Positions 28,001 to 36,148 of a DNA stretch of 64,000 bases are shown piece by piece; position 1 is the first letter of the stretch, and the number at the start of each line of letters is the position of its first letter. The position numbers were made by a program, and so were the translations under genes. The stretch comes from Flagellimonas hymeniacidonis. GTDB taxonomy: Bacteria > Bacteroidota > Bacteroidia > Flavobacteriales > Flavobacteriaceae. Under the pieces are notes generated by a model. It saw nothing but the letters and a program-made list of their open reading frames with translations. It searched no databases and was not told the DNA's origin. The DNA is taken from NCBI RefSeq assembly GCF_008040165.1, contig NZ_VRUR01000002.1:558001-622000 (forward strand), written 5' to 3'.

Positions 28001-28135
28001 GATATGCTCAAACAGCAAAGTGGTACCATAGCAGAAATTGCATATAGTGTTGGATTCCAAAATCCATCCTATTTTTCAAAGTGTTTCCATGAACAATTTG
28101 GAGAATTGCCCAGCGATATTTCGCAAACCAATTAA
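25028..28135 (+). CDS. TPR-containing hybrid histidine kinase with receiver and AraC-type output
   Basis: A 1035-residue single-chain two-component regulator. After a signal peptide (ending AIAQ) there are about nine TPR repeats (roughly 60-430), a coiled segment, a membrane helix (about 475-497), a HisKA domain with phospho-acceptor His534 in NISHEFRTPL, an ATPase domain with NLLSNALKYT and DTGDGIP, a receiver domain with Asp836 in IIISDLMMPKVDG, and a C-terminal AraC helix-turn-helix (about 930-1035). Classical hybrid regulators of glycan loci use Reg_prop or periplasmic-binding sensors; here the TPR domain is the sensor. The gene lies immediately upstream of the hydroxylase-NHL operon, with tandem repeats in the gap, and probably activates it. 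All catalytic residues are present. Confidence 0.93.
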   Translation: MSRTKIMPFTKINLFYVLFLGAWMAAIAQEGRFGQELYALSGEKYFSTANALIEDNLDNSLKDGNALVVEILANPAISNYPAEHATAYYLRGKILYIQGSYDEAYDPLDKAITLYGENNDEAGLAKSYLAKGVAYTYQGQKDNAKITLDKSLELYTDVDDESGVGQTLHELGHFYYIFADDTKALEYYEKALDVQKKIDDKKGISQSYFRMGLAYLSSDKGESLRLLDQSKRLKEEIGDLRGLAKVGISLGVLHEENGNYQNALDYYKQSLEANEKFDDKRVASIIYNNLGIVYLDLMELDSAIVYHNKALEFRKILGNERGVVQSLLNIGEVYQKKKDFYRGLTFFHKAKAISEASSRKPFMPNIVEKLGEVHLSLNALDSADIYFTMALIQKQEAGNFNSLSSTYRNLSKLFEKRRDYKKSLEYFKQFKTVQDSVTINKKNRELAEVQAKYDTAKQEREINELQQENKSRKLWQNIYAVGGLLALILTVILFQFFRFRNKKNQELLAIKESQRQQLEEVNQLKTRFFHNISHEFRTPLTLILGPLEQLKSTVDSSIQPTLDMIERNGKRLLKLINQLLDLSKIEEGKISLKASHIDIVPLIKGWATSFQSMAEIKGVGLSLNLKKESHFLYVDKEKLEEIIINLLSNALKYTPSGGSVSLDVDESENQLYITVSDTGDGIPKEELEYIFNRFYQASNANTESQIGTGIGLALVKELVELHKGTITVDSEVDKGSVFKVALPLGKEHLSPNEIVTISSTIATTIERQQSDLPTECETIGSENEELPILLLIEDNADLRTYIKSVLKNHYCIREAFDGEEGISQAVELIPDIIISDLMMPKVDGLEVCKTLKEDVRTSHIPIILLTARSSKEDKIEGLKSLADDYLTKPFNNEELLVRIENLVEVRSKMQQHFSTGEILKPKKVTLNSIDQDFIKKVTDVLEVEIANENFGVVELADAVALSRSQLFRKIKAITNLTPNEFIRSFRLHRAMDMLKQQSGTIAEIAYSVGFQNPSYFSKCFHEQFGELPSDISQTN

Positions 28136-28164
28136 TATTTCTTAAAACCTTGGAATAGGCCAAA

Positions 28165-28203
28165 TGCAACATGCTTTGTATGTATTGCAACATCTTTTGC
28201 ATT
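28165..28203 (+). promoter_or_regulatory. Tandem 21-bp direct repeat, candidate binding site of the hybrid regulator
   Basis: TGCAACATGCTTTGTAT begins at 28165 and TGCAACATCTTTTGCAT at 28186: two direct copies exactly 21 bases apart, 14 of 17 positions identical. A partial third copy (TGCAACAAATCTGC) begins at 28237. Direct repeats spaced two helical turns apart are the usual site of a dimeric AraC-type domain, and they lie about 70-100 bases before the promoter box. Confidence 0.6.
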
Positions 28204-28271
28204 CCATATACATTTCTAAAAAACAATAAGTTACCATGCAACAAATCTGCGCTATAATGACACTTTTCAGG

Positions 28272-28303
28272 TTGAAGCTATAGGCGGTCCGGTAATATGT
28301 TTG
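28272..28303 (+). promoter_or_regulatory. Promoter of the hydroxylase-NHL operon
   Basis: TTG (28272-28274), a 21-base spacer and TATGTTTG (28296-28303) fit TTG-N17-23-TAnnTTTG. The box is 27 bases before the ATG at 28331. Confidence 0.55.
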
Positions 28304-28330
28304 CGGTGTTAATCTTAAAAACAAATTATT

Positions 28331-30181
28331 ATGATAACGCCATTAGAAATTTTATCAGATCCAGTATCTATTACTGTATTGGCAATGTATGCTTTATTAA
28401 TGTTTTGGGAAGCCGTTTACCCGGCACAAGTGTTGCCAAAAGTCAAATTTTGGAAATTAAGAGGATTATCGGCATTTGCATTTTTCTTCTTTTTATCATC
28501 TTATTTACCATTGTTTATAGACCCTTATTTAGAACCCTATCGTTTATTGGACCTTACTAATTTAACAACAGTTATTGGTGGATTGGTAGGTGTGTTTTTA
28601 TATGAGTTTGGCGTGTATGTGTGGCATCGTTCATTACATAAATCTAACTTCTTATGGAGAACATTCCATCAAATGCACCACAGTGCAGAAAGATTAGACA
28701 CATTCGGGGCATTTTATTTCAGTCCATTAGATATGATAGGATGGACGGTTTTAGGAAGCGTTTGTTTTACCTTATTAATAGGCTTGTCACCACAAGCAAT
28801 AACGGTCATGCTTTTAGTAACAAACTTTTTGGGCATGTTTCAGCACGCCAATATCAAAACAGCACCATGGTTGGGTTACATTATTCAACGACCAGAAAGT
28901 CATACAGTTCATCACGCAAAAGGAATCCACAAACATAACTATTCCGATTTACCAATTTTCGATATCCTTTTTGGCACATTTAAAAACCCTAAAACGTATG
29001 AGCATGAAACGGGGTTTTTCCATGGTGCTTCAGCAAAAGTTTTACAAATGCTAATGTTTAAGGATTTGAATAAAATTAATGGGAAAAAAAGTAAAACTGC
29101 CAAAACAATTGCCAAAGCAACGGTTGTTTTAATTATAACATTTATGGTATTTAGTTGCAGTAACGACGATTCAGAATCTATAATTGAAACACCAGAACCA
29201 ATCCAAATAGTAACCGTAAGTACGCTTGCTGGCAATGGAGAAGATGGTTTAGTTAACGGAACGGTTAACGAGGCACAATTTGACTACCCCCAAGATATTG
29301 CTATTGATAATGAAGGAACTATTTACGTTGCAGATAGTCGTAATCACGTCATTAGAAAAATAACTCAAGATGGTATGGTATCTACTTATGCAGGTAGTAT
29401 GCAAGGTGATGGAGACGGTACACTATTAAATGCCAAATTCAATATTCCTAGAGGAGTTGCGGTTGATAACTCTGGTAATGTATATGTTGCCGATACTAAT
29501 AATAACAAAATCAAAAAAATCACACCTATGGGTGTTGTGGTTACTCTTGCTGGTAAAAGTGAAGATGGATATGAAGATGGTCCAGGTAGCGAGGCTCAAT
29601 TTAATTATCCAAGTGATATCGACATAGATAGTGAGGGAAATCTATTTGTTGCCGATTATTATAACCATAAAATCCGCAAAATAACACCAGAAGGCATTGT
29701 AAGTACAGTAGCTGGTGGTGATATAGGTTTTGCAGATGGCCCTGCGATGAGCGCTCAATTTGACCATCCTACAAGTGTAACTGTAGATGCTTTGGGTAAC
29801 CTATTTGTTGCTGATAATGAAAACCACAAAATTCGTAAAATAAGTACAGATGGCATGGTAAGCACTCTAGCTGGAAGTATTGATGGATATGCAGATGGTA
29901 ATGGTGCTAATGCAAAATTTAATTATCCAGAATATGTTGCTGTAGATGGAAATGGGTATCTGTATGTCACAGATACCTATAATTATCGAGTTAGAAAAAT
30001 AAGCCCTAATGGAGATGTTACCACATTAGCGGGAAGCACAGAAGGATTTTCTGATGGAATAGGTAATATCGCCCAATTTAATCAGCCTAGAGGCATAGCA
30101 ATAGGCGCAGATAATATTATTTATGCTGCCGATGAAAGAAACCATAGCATCAGAAAAATAACTATTGAGGAATCAAATTAA
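28331..30181 (+). CDS. Fatty-acid hydroxylase/sterol desaturase-family enzyme fused to an NHL propeller
   Basis: A 616-residue chimera. Residues 1-250 form an integral-membrane di-iron hydroxylase with about four membrane segments and histidine clusters HRSLH (99-103), HQMHH (113-117) and HTVHH (191-195). Then a basic stretch and hydrophobic helix ending FMVFSC (Cys276) looks exactly like a lipoprotein signal peptide, and is followed by SNDDSE and about six NHL repeats (residues 295-616; VSTLAGS...ADG...A.FN.P.GIAVD..GN.YVAD..NHKIRKI). Topology: hydroxylase active site on the cytoplasmic side, propeller outside. It is the first gene after the proposed regulator-controlled promoter, and the next NHL gene starts 5 bases later. 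The fusion may be recent and in frame, or a real bifunctional protein. Confidence 0.85.
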   Translation: MITPLEILSDPVSITVLAMYALLMFWEAVYPAQVLPKVKFWKLRGLSAFAFFFFLSSYLPLFIDPYLEPYRLLDLTNLTTVIGGLVGVFLYEFGVYVWHRSLHKSNFLWRTFHQMHHSAERLDTFGAFYFSPLDMIGWTVLGSVCFTLLIGLSPQAITVMLLVTNFLGMFQHANIKTAPWLGYIIQRPESHTVHHAKGIHKHNYSDLPIFDILFGTFKNPKTYEHETGFFHGASAKVLQMLMFKDLNKINGKKSKTAKTIAKATVVLIITFMVFSCSNDDSESIIETPEPIQIVTVSTLAGNGEDGLVNGTVNEAQFDYPQDIAIDNEGTIYVADSRNHVIRKITQDGMVSTYAGSMQGDGDGTLLNAKFNIPRGVAVDNSGNVYVADTNNNKIKKITPMGVVVTLAGKSEDGYEDGPGSEAQFNYPSDIDIDSEGNLFVADYYNHKIRKITPEGIVSTVAGGDIGFADGPAMSAQFDHPTSVTVDALGNLFVADNENHKIRKISTDGMVSTLAGSIDGYADGNGANAKFNYPEYVAVDGNGYLYVTDTYNYRVRKISPNGDVTTLAGSTEGFSDGIGNIAQFNQPRGIAIGADNIIYAADERNHSIRKITIEESN

Positions 30182-30186
30182 AAACC

Positions 30187-31269
30187 ATGAAACATATAAT
30201 AAAAATAAGTTTACTACTAGCATTAACATTAGTAATAATTGGCTGTAGCAAAGACAATTCAGAGCCTATAATCGAAACTCCTGAACCAACACCAACTCAA
30301 ATTATAACAGTAAGTACAATTGCGGGTAATGGGGATATTGGCTCTAATAATGGTTCAGCTAACATAGCAACTTTCAGTTTGCCTACAGGTATAGTAAGAG
30401 ATGCGTATGGAAATATATATGTAGCTGATACCGATAGTCATAGAATAAGAAAAATAGATTTGAACGGAACTGTTAGCACTTTTTCAGGAAGCGATAAAGG
30501 CTTTGCAGATGGTTCATTGACAGAAGCAAAGTTTAATAAACCAACGGGATTGGTCATTGATTCTAATGGCAATATATATGTAACCGATAAAGATAATAAC
30601 AGAATAAGAATAATTACTCTAGATGGAAAAGTGAACACTTTGGCAGGTGCATCCAGAGGAGATAAGGATGGTTTAGGTGCTGATGCAAACTTTAATTCAC
30701 CTACAGGAATTGATGTTGATGTTGATGGTAACCTTATTGTTAGTGATAATGGTAACCATAAAATAAAGATGGTGACTCCATTTGGTATGGTAACCACAAT
30801 TGCTGGAAGCGATGAAGGGTTTGCAGATGGTATCGGAAATGAAGCCCAATTCAATTTTCCTTTTAATCTGGCTGTCAATAAAGATGGAAATATCTATGTA
30901 ACTGACGCTAAAAACCACCGTATTAGAAAAGTTACTCCAGAAGGCAATGTAACAACCTTAACGGGAAGTAGAGAAGGTTTAAATAATGGAGTATTGTCTG
31001 AAGCACTTTTTAGCCATCCTTTGTCAATTGCATCTGATGATTTAGGAAACTTATATGTGGCAGGAAGTAATTACCAAATAAGAAAGATATCATCTGAAGG
31101 TGTAGTGAGCACTATCGCAGGAAGTACTTCAGGATATGATGATGGTTTAGGCATTGTGGCAAAATTTGAAAGAATCCATGACATATGTATAGATGAAAGT
31201 AATAATCTACTTATGGCTGATTCCGAGAATTATAGAATCAGAAAAATCACCATAGAAGAGTCAAATTAA
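30187..31269 (+). CDS. NHL-repeat lipoprotein
   Basis: A 360-residue lipoprotein (lipobox IIGC, Cys20) made almost wholly of about six NHL repeats (VSTIAGN.G..NG.A..ATF..PTGIV.DA.GNIYVAD...HRIRKI), forming a six-bladed propeller. It lacks the IPT domain of the next three proteins, so it resembles the C-terminal half of the hydroxylase-NHL fusion, from which it is separated by 5 bases. NHL propellers usually mediate protein or ligand binding rather than catalysis, and a periplasmic or surface location is expected. It is part of the same operon as the four related genes. Confidence 0.85.
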   Translation: MKHIIKISLLLALTLVIIGCSKDNSEPIIETPEPTPTQIITVSTIAGNGDIGSNNGSANIATFSLPTGIVRDAYGNIYVADTDSHRIRKIDLNGTVSTFSGSDKGFADGSLTEAKFNKPTGLVIDSNGNIYVTDKDNNRIRIITLDGKVNTLAGASRGDKDGLGADANFNSPTGIDVDVDGNLIVSDNGNHKIKMVTPFGMVTTIAGSDEGFADGIGNEAQFNFPFNLAVNKDGNIYVTDAKNHRIRKVTPEGNVTTLTGSREGLNNGVLSEALFSHPLSIASDDLGNLYVAGSNYQIRKISSEGVVSTIAGSTSGYDDGLGIVAKFERIHDICIDESNNLLMADSENYRIRKITIEESN

Positions 31270-31316
31270 ATAAGAAGGGACTAAAGTTTCAGAAACATCA
31301 ATAAAAAATATAGACA

Positions 31317-32645
31317 ATGAAAAATTCAATAATAAAAATAAGTTCGCTACTACTTATGGTAATAGTAATGTATAGTTGTAGCAAAGACAGTGATTCAGAA
31401 ATTGAGGCCATAGAACCTCCCATAGAAGTATCTACAGACCCCAGTTTAGGAGTGATATCACCCTTAACAGGGCCACAGAAAACAGAAGTAACTATCAATG
31501 GTTCCAATTTTGGTACAGATATATCAAAAGTGACTGTATTTTTTAATGAAAAGGAAGCTATTGTTGAAAGTGTTACAGATACAAAAATTGTAACAGAAGT
31601 ACCTACAAGAGCTTTTACAGGAACTATCAAAGTATTTATAGATGATACAGAATTAATAGGTCCAGAATTCACCTATGTCATTTCTGGCAGAAGGGTAAGC
31701 ACATTTGCTGGTGGCCTTGAAGGAATGAATGATGGTGTAGGATTAAGCGCAAAATTCAGACGCCCAAAGCATGGTGTTTTTGATGATGAGGGCAACCTAT
31801 ATGTCACCGATAGTGAAAATTACAGAATAAGAAAAATTACCCCTCACAAAGTGGTAAGTACATTTTCTGGTGGTACTAGAGGTTTTGAAGACGGTGATGC
31901 CACTACTGCAAAATATGAGTACCCAACAGGGATTACCATAGATAATGATGGCAACTTATACGTAACAGATGCATCTAAACATGCCATACGTAAAATTACC
32001 CCAGAAGGTATAGTTACAACTTTGGCTGGAAATGGTTCTGAAGGAGATGCAGACGGTACAGGTGAAGATGCCCAATTTTATTGGCCTCAAGATATTGCAT
32101 TTAGAAATGGACTTTTATATGTGGCAGATATGAATAATAACAGTATAAGAAAGGTAACTCTTAATGGAGAGGTTACTACCCTTGCGGGTGGAAATCAAGG
32201 GGATTCAGACGGTCAAGGAATAAATGCCCAGTTTAAGGTTCCTCATGGTATAGCTACAGATGCTCAAGGAAATATTTATGTTGCCGATACAGGTAACGAT
32301 AAAATAAAAAAGGTTACCCCACAAGGTTTGGTAACCACAATTGCAGGAACTATTGCGGGCTATGAAGATGGAGTGTCAACACAAGCAAGATTTAATAATC
32401 CAACAGATATAATCATTGACGACATGGGCACATTATTTATAGTGGATAGGTATAACTACAAAATTCGAAGTATGTCTTCAGATGGTACAGTTACTACAAT
32501 TGCAGGTTTAGGTATAGGAGACGTAGATGGTTTGACAACTCAAGCAAAATTTAGATATCCAAACGGGATAGTTCAAGACACAGAAGGAATAATATATGTA
32601 ATGGATTCTGAAAATCATAAGATAAAAACCATAAAGGAAGAATAA
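31317..32645 (+). CDS. IPT/TIG and NHL-repeat lipoprotein (paralogue A)
   Basis: A 442-residue lipoprotein (Cys21 in MYSCSKD). Residues about 40-120 form an IPT/TIG immunoglobulin-like domain (LGVISPLTGPQKTEVTINGSNFG, then VTVFFNEKEAIVESVTDTKIVTEVPT). Residues about 125-442 hold about six NHL repeats. IPT domains in Bacteroidota lipoproteins are common stalks of surface glycan-binding proteins, so this could present the propeller on the cell surface. It lies 47 bases after the previous gene, in the same operon. Confidence 0.85.
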   Translation: MKNSIIKISSLLLMVIVMYSCSKDSDSEIEAIEPPIEVSTDPSLGVISPLTGPQKTEVTINGSNFGTDISKVTVFFNEKEAIVESVTDTKIVTEVPTRAFTGTIKVFIDDTELIGPEFTYVISGRRVSTFAGGLEGMNDGVGLSAKFRRPKHGVFDDEGNLYVTDSENYRIRKITPHKVVSTFSGGTRGFEDGDATTAKYEYPTGITIDNDGNLYVTDASKHAIRKITPEGIVTTLAGNGSEGDADGTGEDAQFYWPQDIAFRNGLLYVADMNNNSIRKVTLNGEVTTLAGGNQGDSDGQGINAQFKVPHGIATDAQGNIYVADTGNDKIKKVTPQGLVTTIAGTIAGYEDGVSTQARFNNPTDIIIDDMGTLFIVDRYNYKIRSMSSDGTVTTIAGLGIGDVDGLTTQAKFRYPNGIVQDTEGIIYVMDSENHKIKTIKEE

Positions 32646-32664
32646 AACTTGAAAAGATAAAACA

Positions 32665-33966
32665 ATGAAAAAGTTAATTATAAAATTGAATATGCTATTC
32701 CTAGTATTACTATCAATAAGCAGCTGTAGTAGCGACAATGATACTGTAGCAACGCCAATGGCAACACTATCATCCATAAGTCCAACAAGTGGACCTAAAG
32801 ATACAGTAGTTACTATTATTGGAGATAACTTTGGAGCAGACTTAAATAAAATTCAAGTATTTTTTAATGATGTTGAAGCAGAGGTGCAATCGGTAGCCAA
32901 TACAAAAATAGTCACAAAAGTTCCAGTTAGAGCCTATTCTGGTACTGTTAAAATAATAGTTAGAGATGCCGAATTAGGGGGTTCTGAATTCACATACTTA
33001 CTTAGTGAAACTGTTGTTACAACTTTTGCTGGTGACATTCAAGGAGATACTGATGGCACGTTAGAAAATGCCCAATTTTCAGGACCGGTTGACGGTGTTT
33101 TTGATTCTAATGGAAATTTATTTGTTGTAGACAATAGTACTCATAAAGTTAGAAAAATAACACCAGATGGTGTGGTTTCAACTTTTGCAGGTAGTACTAT
33201 AGGTTATGAAGATGGAATTGGTACAGAAGCTAAATTTAGAACACCATTTGGTATTGCAATAGATGCCAATAGCAATATCTATGTAGCAGATGCAGGTAAT
33301 AGTAGAATAAGAAAAATTACCCCAGAAGGTGCGGTAAGTACATTTGCAGGAGGCGATTCTGGAAATGAAGATGGAAACGCATTGGATGCTAAGTTTAGCA
33401 CGCCTCACGCAATAGATACAGACGGACAAGGGAATCTTTATGTGACTGATGTTCTAAACCATAGTATTAGAAAAATCACCCCAGATGGAACGGTTAGCAC
33501 CTTTGCGGGTAGCACTGTTGGAGATGAAGATGGAATTGGAAGCAATGCTAAATTAAACAGACCTAGAGGGCTTAAAGTGGATGCACAGGGCAATATTTTT
33601 ATCACCGATTCTTTTAACAATAAAATTAAAAAAATAACACCTCAAGCACAAGTTACCACAATTGCAGGAGACGTAGGTGGCAATAGAGATGGTAATGGCA
33701 CTTTTGCGCTATTCAATATTTCATTAGGGATTGATGTAGATACAGAAGGCATTTTATACGTTGCAGACACCAATAACCATAGTATTAGAAAAATTAATAC
33801 GAGTGGTGATGTAATTACTTATGCAGGTAATGGTGATGGCTATGAAGATGGAATTGGTGCGGAAGCAAAATTCGACAGACCCTTCAACATAATTCTTGAA
33901 GATGAGTACACATCATACGTAATGGATTTAAACAATAACCGAATCCGAAAAATCACTCAAGAGTAA
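32665..33966 (+). CDS. IPT/TIG and NHL-repeat lipoprotein (paralogue B)
   Basis: A 433-residue lipoprotein (Cys21 in SISSCSSD) with an IPT/TIG domain (about 32-112; LSSISPTSGPKDTVVTIIGDNFG) and about six NHL repeats (about 115-433). It is 19 bases after paralogue A. Sequence similarity to its neighbours is strong in the repeat core (GNLYVTD..NHSIRKITPDG.VSTFAGS) and weaker in the loop residues between blades, the positions that would face a ligand. Confidence 0.85.
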   Translation: MKKLIIKLNMLFLVLLSISSCSSDNDTVATPMATLSSISPTSGPKDTVVTIIGDNFGADLNKIQVFFNDVEAEVQSVANTKIVTKVPVRAYSGTVKIIVRDAELGGSEFTYLLSETVVTTFAGDIQGDTDGTLENAQFSGPVDGVFDSNGNLFVVDNSTHKVRKITPDGVVSTFAGSTIGYEDGIGTEAKFRTPFGIAIDANSNIYVADAGNSRIRKITPEGAVSTFAGGDSGNEDGNALDAKFSTPHAIDTDGQGNLYVTDVLNHSIRKITPDGTVSTFAGSTVGDEDGIGSNAKLNRPRGLKVDAQGNIFITDSFNNKIKKITPQAQVTTIAGDVGGNRDGNGTFALFNISLGIDVDTEGILYVADTNNHSIRKINTSGDVITYAGNGDGYEDGIGAEAKFDRPFNIILEDEYTSYVMDLNNNRIRKITQE

Positions 33967-34034
33967 TAGTTAATTAATAGCAGTTTCCCATATCAGTAAA
34001 GCTGTTTGCCATAAGCAAGCTTTAATGACAGTAA

Positions 34035-34060
34035 AAACCTGCCTTTAGGTTGGCAGGTTT
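34035..34060 (+). terminator. Hairpin between NHL paralogues B and C
   Basis: Perfect 9-bp stem AAACCTGCC / GGCAGGTTT with an 8-base loop. Only a short T run follows, so it may be a weak terminator or a 3'-end stabilising structure. Confidence 0.5.
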
Positions 34061-34102
34061 ATGGGAACATCACAAATCGAAATATTAAAAAAAAAAGTAA
34101 TC

Positions 34103-35368
34103 ATGAAATCAATTTATAAAACAGTTTTAGTAGCACTATGCATTTTGGTATTTAGTTGTAGCAAAAATGATGATGCTAATATAATAGTTGAAACACCTAT
34201 TCCAATAGTATCAGCAATAGGTCCCGAGAGTGGAACAAAAAATACAGTTGTAACCATTAATGGTAACAATTTTGGCACAGATGCCAGTAAGGTACAAGTG
34301 TTTTTTAACGGCAAAGAAGCAAATGTTAGCCAAGTTAGAAATACTAAAATCGGCACTATCGTTCCGGCAGGAGCATATACGGGAGAAGTAAAAGTAATAA
34401 TTGATGGTACCGTGTTAATAGGTCCCGAGTTTGAGTATATCCTATCTGGGGCAGTTGTAACCACTTTGGCAGGATCAAGAGAGGGGTTTGTAGATGGTAA
34501 TGGTATAGATGCCAGGTTTAACAGGCCTACAGGGTTGGCTGTAGATTCAAATGGTAACATATTTGTTGCAGACCCTGGAAACCATCGCATTAGAAAAATT
34601 ACTCCAGATGGCATGGTAACAACCTTTTCTGGAGGAGAGAAAGGCGATAGAGATGGATTTGGTTCAGCCGCCCAATTTAATGCTCCCTGGGATGTTGATA
34701 TTGATGCAGATGGCAATGTATATGTAGCTGATTCAGGAAATCATAGAATTCGTAAAATAGCCCCAAATGGAAATGTAATAACCCTGGCAGGGCTCACTCA
34801 AGGAAACGCTGATGGAAGAGGGACGGACGCACAGTTTGATACACCAACAGGAATTGCAGTTACGCCAGCTGGAATAGTATACGTAGCGGACTCTAGAAGT
34901 GGAATGATTCGAAAAATAGACCTAGAAGGTAATGTAACTTCATTTTCTAGCGGTTTTGGAGTTGTAGTAGGAATTACTATAGATGAAGAAGAGAATGTAT
35001 TCTTTACGGAGCCTAATGGACATTATATTTGGAAAATTAATTTTGAAAATAATGAGATAGCACTTATCGCGGGTGATGGAGAAGGTGATGTTGATGGACA
35101 CATTGAAGGAGCACAGTTTCGATATCCAAGAGGTCTAGATATAGATGCGGAGGGTAATATCTATGTGGTCGACGAGCAGAATCAAAAAATTAAAAAGATT
35201 AGTGGTGACCAGGTAATCACTTATGCAGGTAGTATTGAAGGAGAGGCGGATGGGTCTGGACTAGATGCTCAATTTAACCATCCGTTTGGGGTGACAGTAG
35301 ACACCAGCGGTAATGTATATGTTGCCGATACTTCCAATCATAGAATTCGTAAAATAATCCAAGAATAA
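34103..35368 (+). CDS. IPT/TIG and NHL-repeat lipoprotein (paralogue C)
   Basis: About 421 residues from the ATG at 34103, chosen because it gives a clean lipoprotein signal (MKSIYKTVLVALCILVFSC, Cys19); an upstream in-frame ATG at 34061 overlaps the hairpin and adds an unnatural leader. It has an IPT/TIG domain (about 32-112) and about six NHL repeats. One repeat in the middle is divergent (VFFTEPNGHYIWKINFENN), breaking the usual YVAD...RKI pattern, which may mark a special blade. It ends one base before the small membrane protein gene. Confidence 0.85.
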   Translation: MKSIYKTVLVALCILVFSCSKNDDANIIVETPIPIVSAIGPESGTKNTVVTINGNNFGTDASKVQVFFNGKEANVSQVRNTKIGTIVPAGAYTGEVKVIIDGTVLIGPEFEYILSGAVVTTLAGSREGFVDGNGIDARFNRPTGLAVDSNGNIFVADPGNHRIRKITPDGMVTTFSGGEKGDRDGFGSAAQFNAPWDVDIDADGNVYVADSGNHRIRKIAPNGNVITLAGLTQGNADGRGTDAQFDTPTGIAVTPAGIVYVADSRSGMIRKIDLEGNVTSFSSGFGVVVGITIDEEENVFFTEPNGHYIWKINFENNEIALIAGDGEGDVDGHIEGAQFRYPRGLDIDAEGNIYVVDEQNQKIKKISGDQVITYAGSIEGEADGSGLDAQFNHPFGVTVDTSGNVYVADTSNHRIRKIIQE

Positions 35369-35369
35369 T

Positions 35370-35621
35370 ATGGAACGTTTTAGATTGCAGAATACATTCA
35401 CGCTTTTATGCATAATTTTTATTGATATCGTAGCTTATTTGTTAATGGCTTTTTTAGTCATGGATGATGACTGGCAATTTGCCAATTCTAAAACCTTCTT
35501 ATCCATGACCATATATCTTTGGTATGGAGTGAATTCCATTTTTATTGGATACTTACTCTTTTTAGGGATCAAGATTCTCAAAAAAGAAAGAGTAGATCTT
35601 AAAGTGGGCAAAGGCAATTAA
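35370..35621 (+). CDS. Small two-helix membrane protein of unknown function
   Basis: An 83-residue protein with two hydrophobic helices (about 9-30 and 47-67) and a basic tail (KKERVDLKVGKGN). Its ATG follows the previous stop by one base and the kinase gene starts two bases after its own stop, so it is embedded in the operon and is unlikely to be a chance frame. I do not recognise a family. Confidence 0.65.
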   Translation: MERFRLQNTFTLLCIIFIDIVAYLLMAFLVMDDDWQFANSKTFLSMTIYLWYGVNSIFIGYLLFLGIKILKKERVDLKVGKGN

Positions 35622-35623
35622 AA

Positions 35624-36148
35624 ATGATTTATCTATTAATAGGACAAAAAGGAAGTGGTAAAACATTCATAGGTGAATTGTTTGAAAAGCATTTCAACAT
35701 CAAATTTGTTCGTGTTGAAGATTGGGCCAAACCAATAAAAAAAGACAGAAAGGTAGATGATGAAAACTATCTAAAAGAAGTGTTTGCCGCAGTTGAGAAC
35801 GGAATTAGAGGCTCATTGCAAAAACGCGAATCATTGGTTTTTGAATCTACCGGACTGACAAAATACTTTGATGCCATGTTGCTCAATCTTCAGTCGGATT
35901 TTAAAGTGGTTACCATTGGTGTTAAAGCCACGTCAGAACTGTGTTTGGATAGAGTAAAGTCCAGAGACCAATCCATTCATATCAACGTGTCCGATGAGCA
36001 AGTAAACAAAATAAATGATGCTGTAATTAAGCGTAACAGGCAAACAGATTTTGTCATTAACAACAATAACAAAAGTGAACCAAGTTTAGTAGATGAAATA
36101 GCCAATATCATCAATAAAAATGTTCAACTAAAAAATAGAAAAACATGA
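35624..36148 (+). CDS. P-loop nucleotide kinase-like protein
   Basis: A 174-residue cytosolic protein. It opens with a Walker A motif (GQKGSGKT, residues 7-14), has VFESTGLTKYF as a likely substrate/Walker B-like strand near residue 71, and a lid-like segment rich in Arg and Lys (DRVKSRDQS). Size and layout resemble the adenylate/shikimate/dephospho-CoA kinase group, but no substrate can be assigned. Its end overlaps the next gene by 4 bases (ATGA), so the two are translationally coupled. Confidence 0.7.
   Translation: MIYLLIGQKGSGKTFIGELFEKHFNIKFVRVEDWAKPIKKDRKVDDENYLKEVFAAVENGIRGSLQKRESLVFESTGLTKYFDAMLLNLQSDFKVVTIGVKATSELCLDRVKSRDQSIHINVSDEQVNKINDAVIKRNRQTDFVINNNNKSEPSLVDEIANIINKNVQLKNRKT

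Noticed and set aside
25028-28135. Reading the kinase gene as a glycan-locus regulator of the alginate genes
   Set aside because: It lies in the element more than 20 kb from the alginate locus, which has its own FadR-type regulator.
34114-34716. Long minus-strand open frame opposite an NHL gene
   Set aside because: It is a shadow of the NHL repeat frame; repeated codon pattern keeps the opposite strand open.
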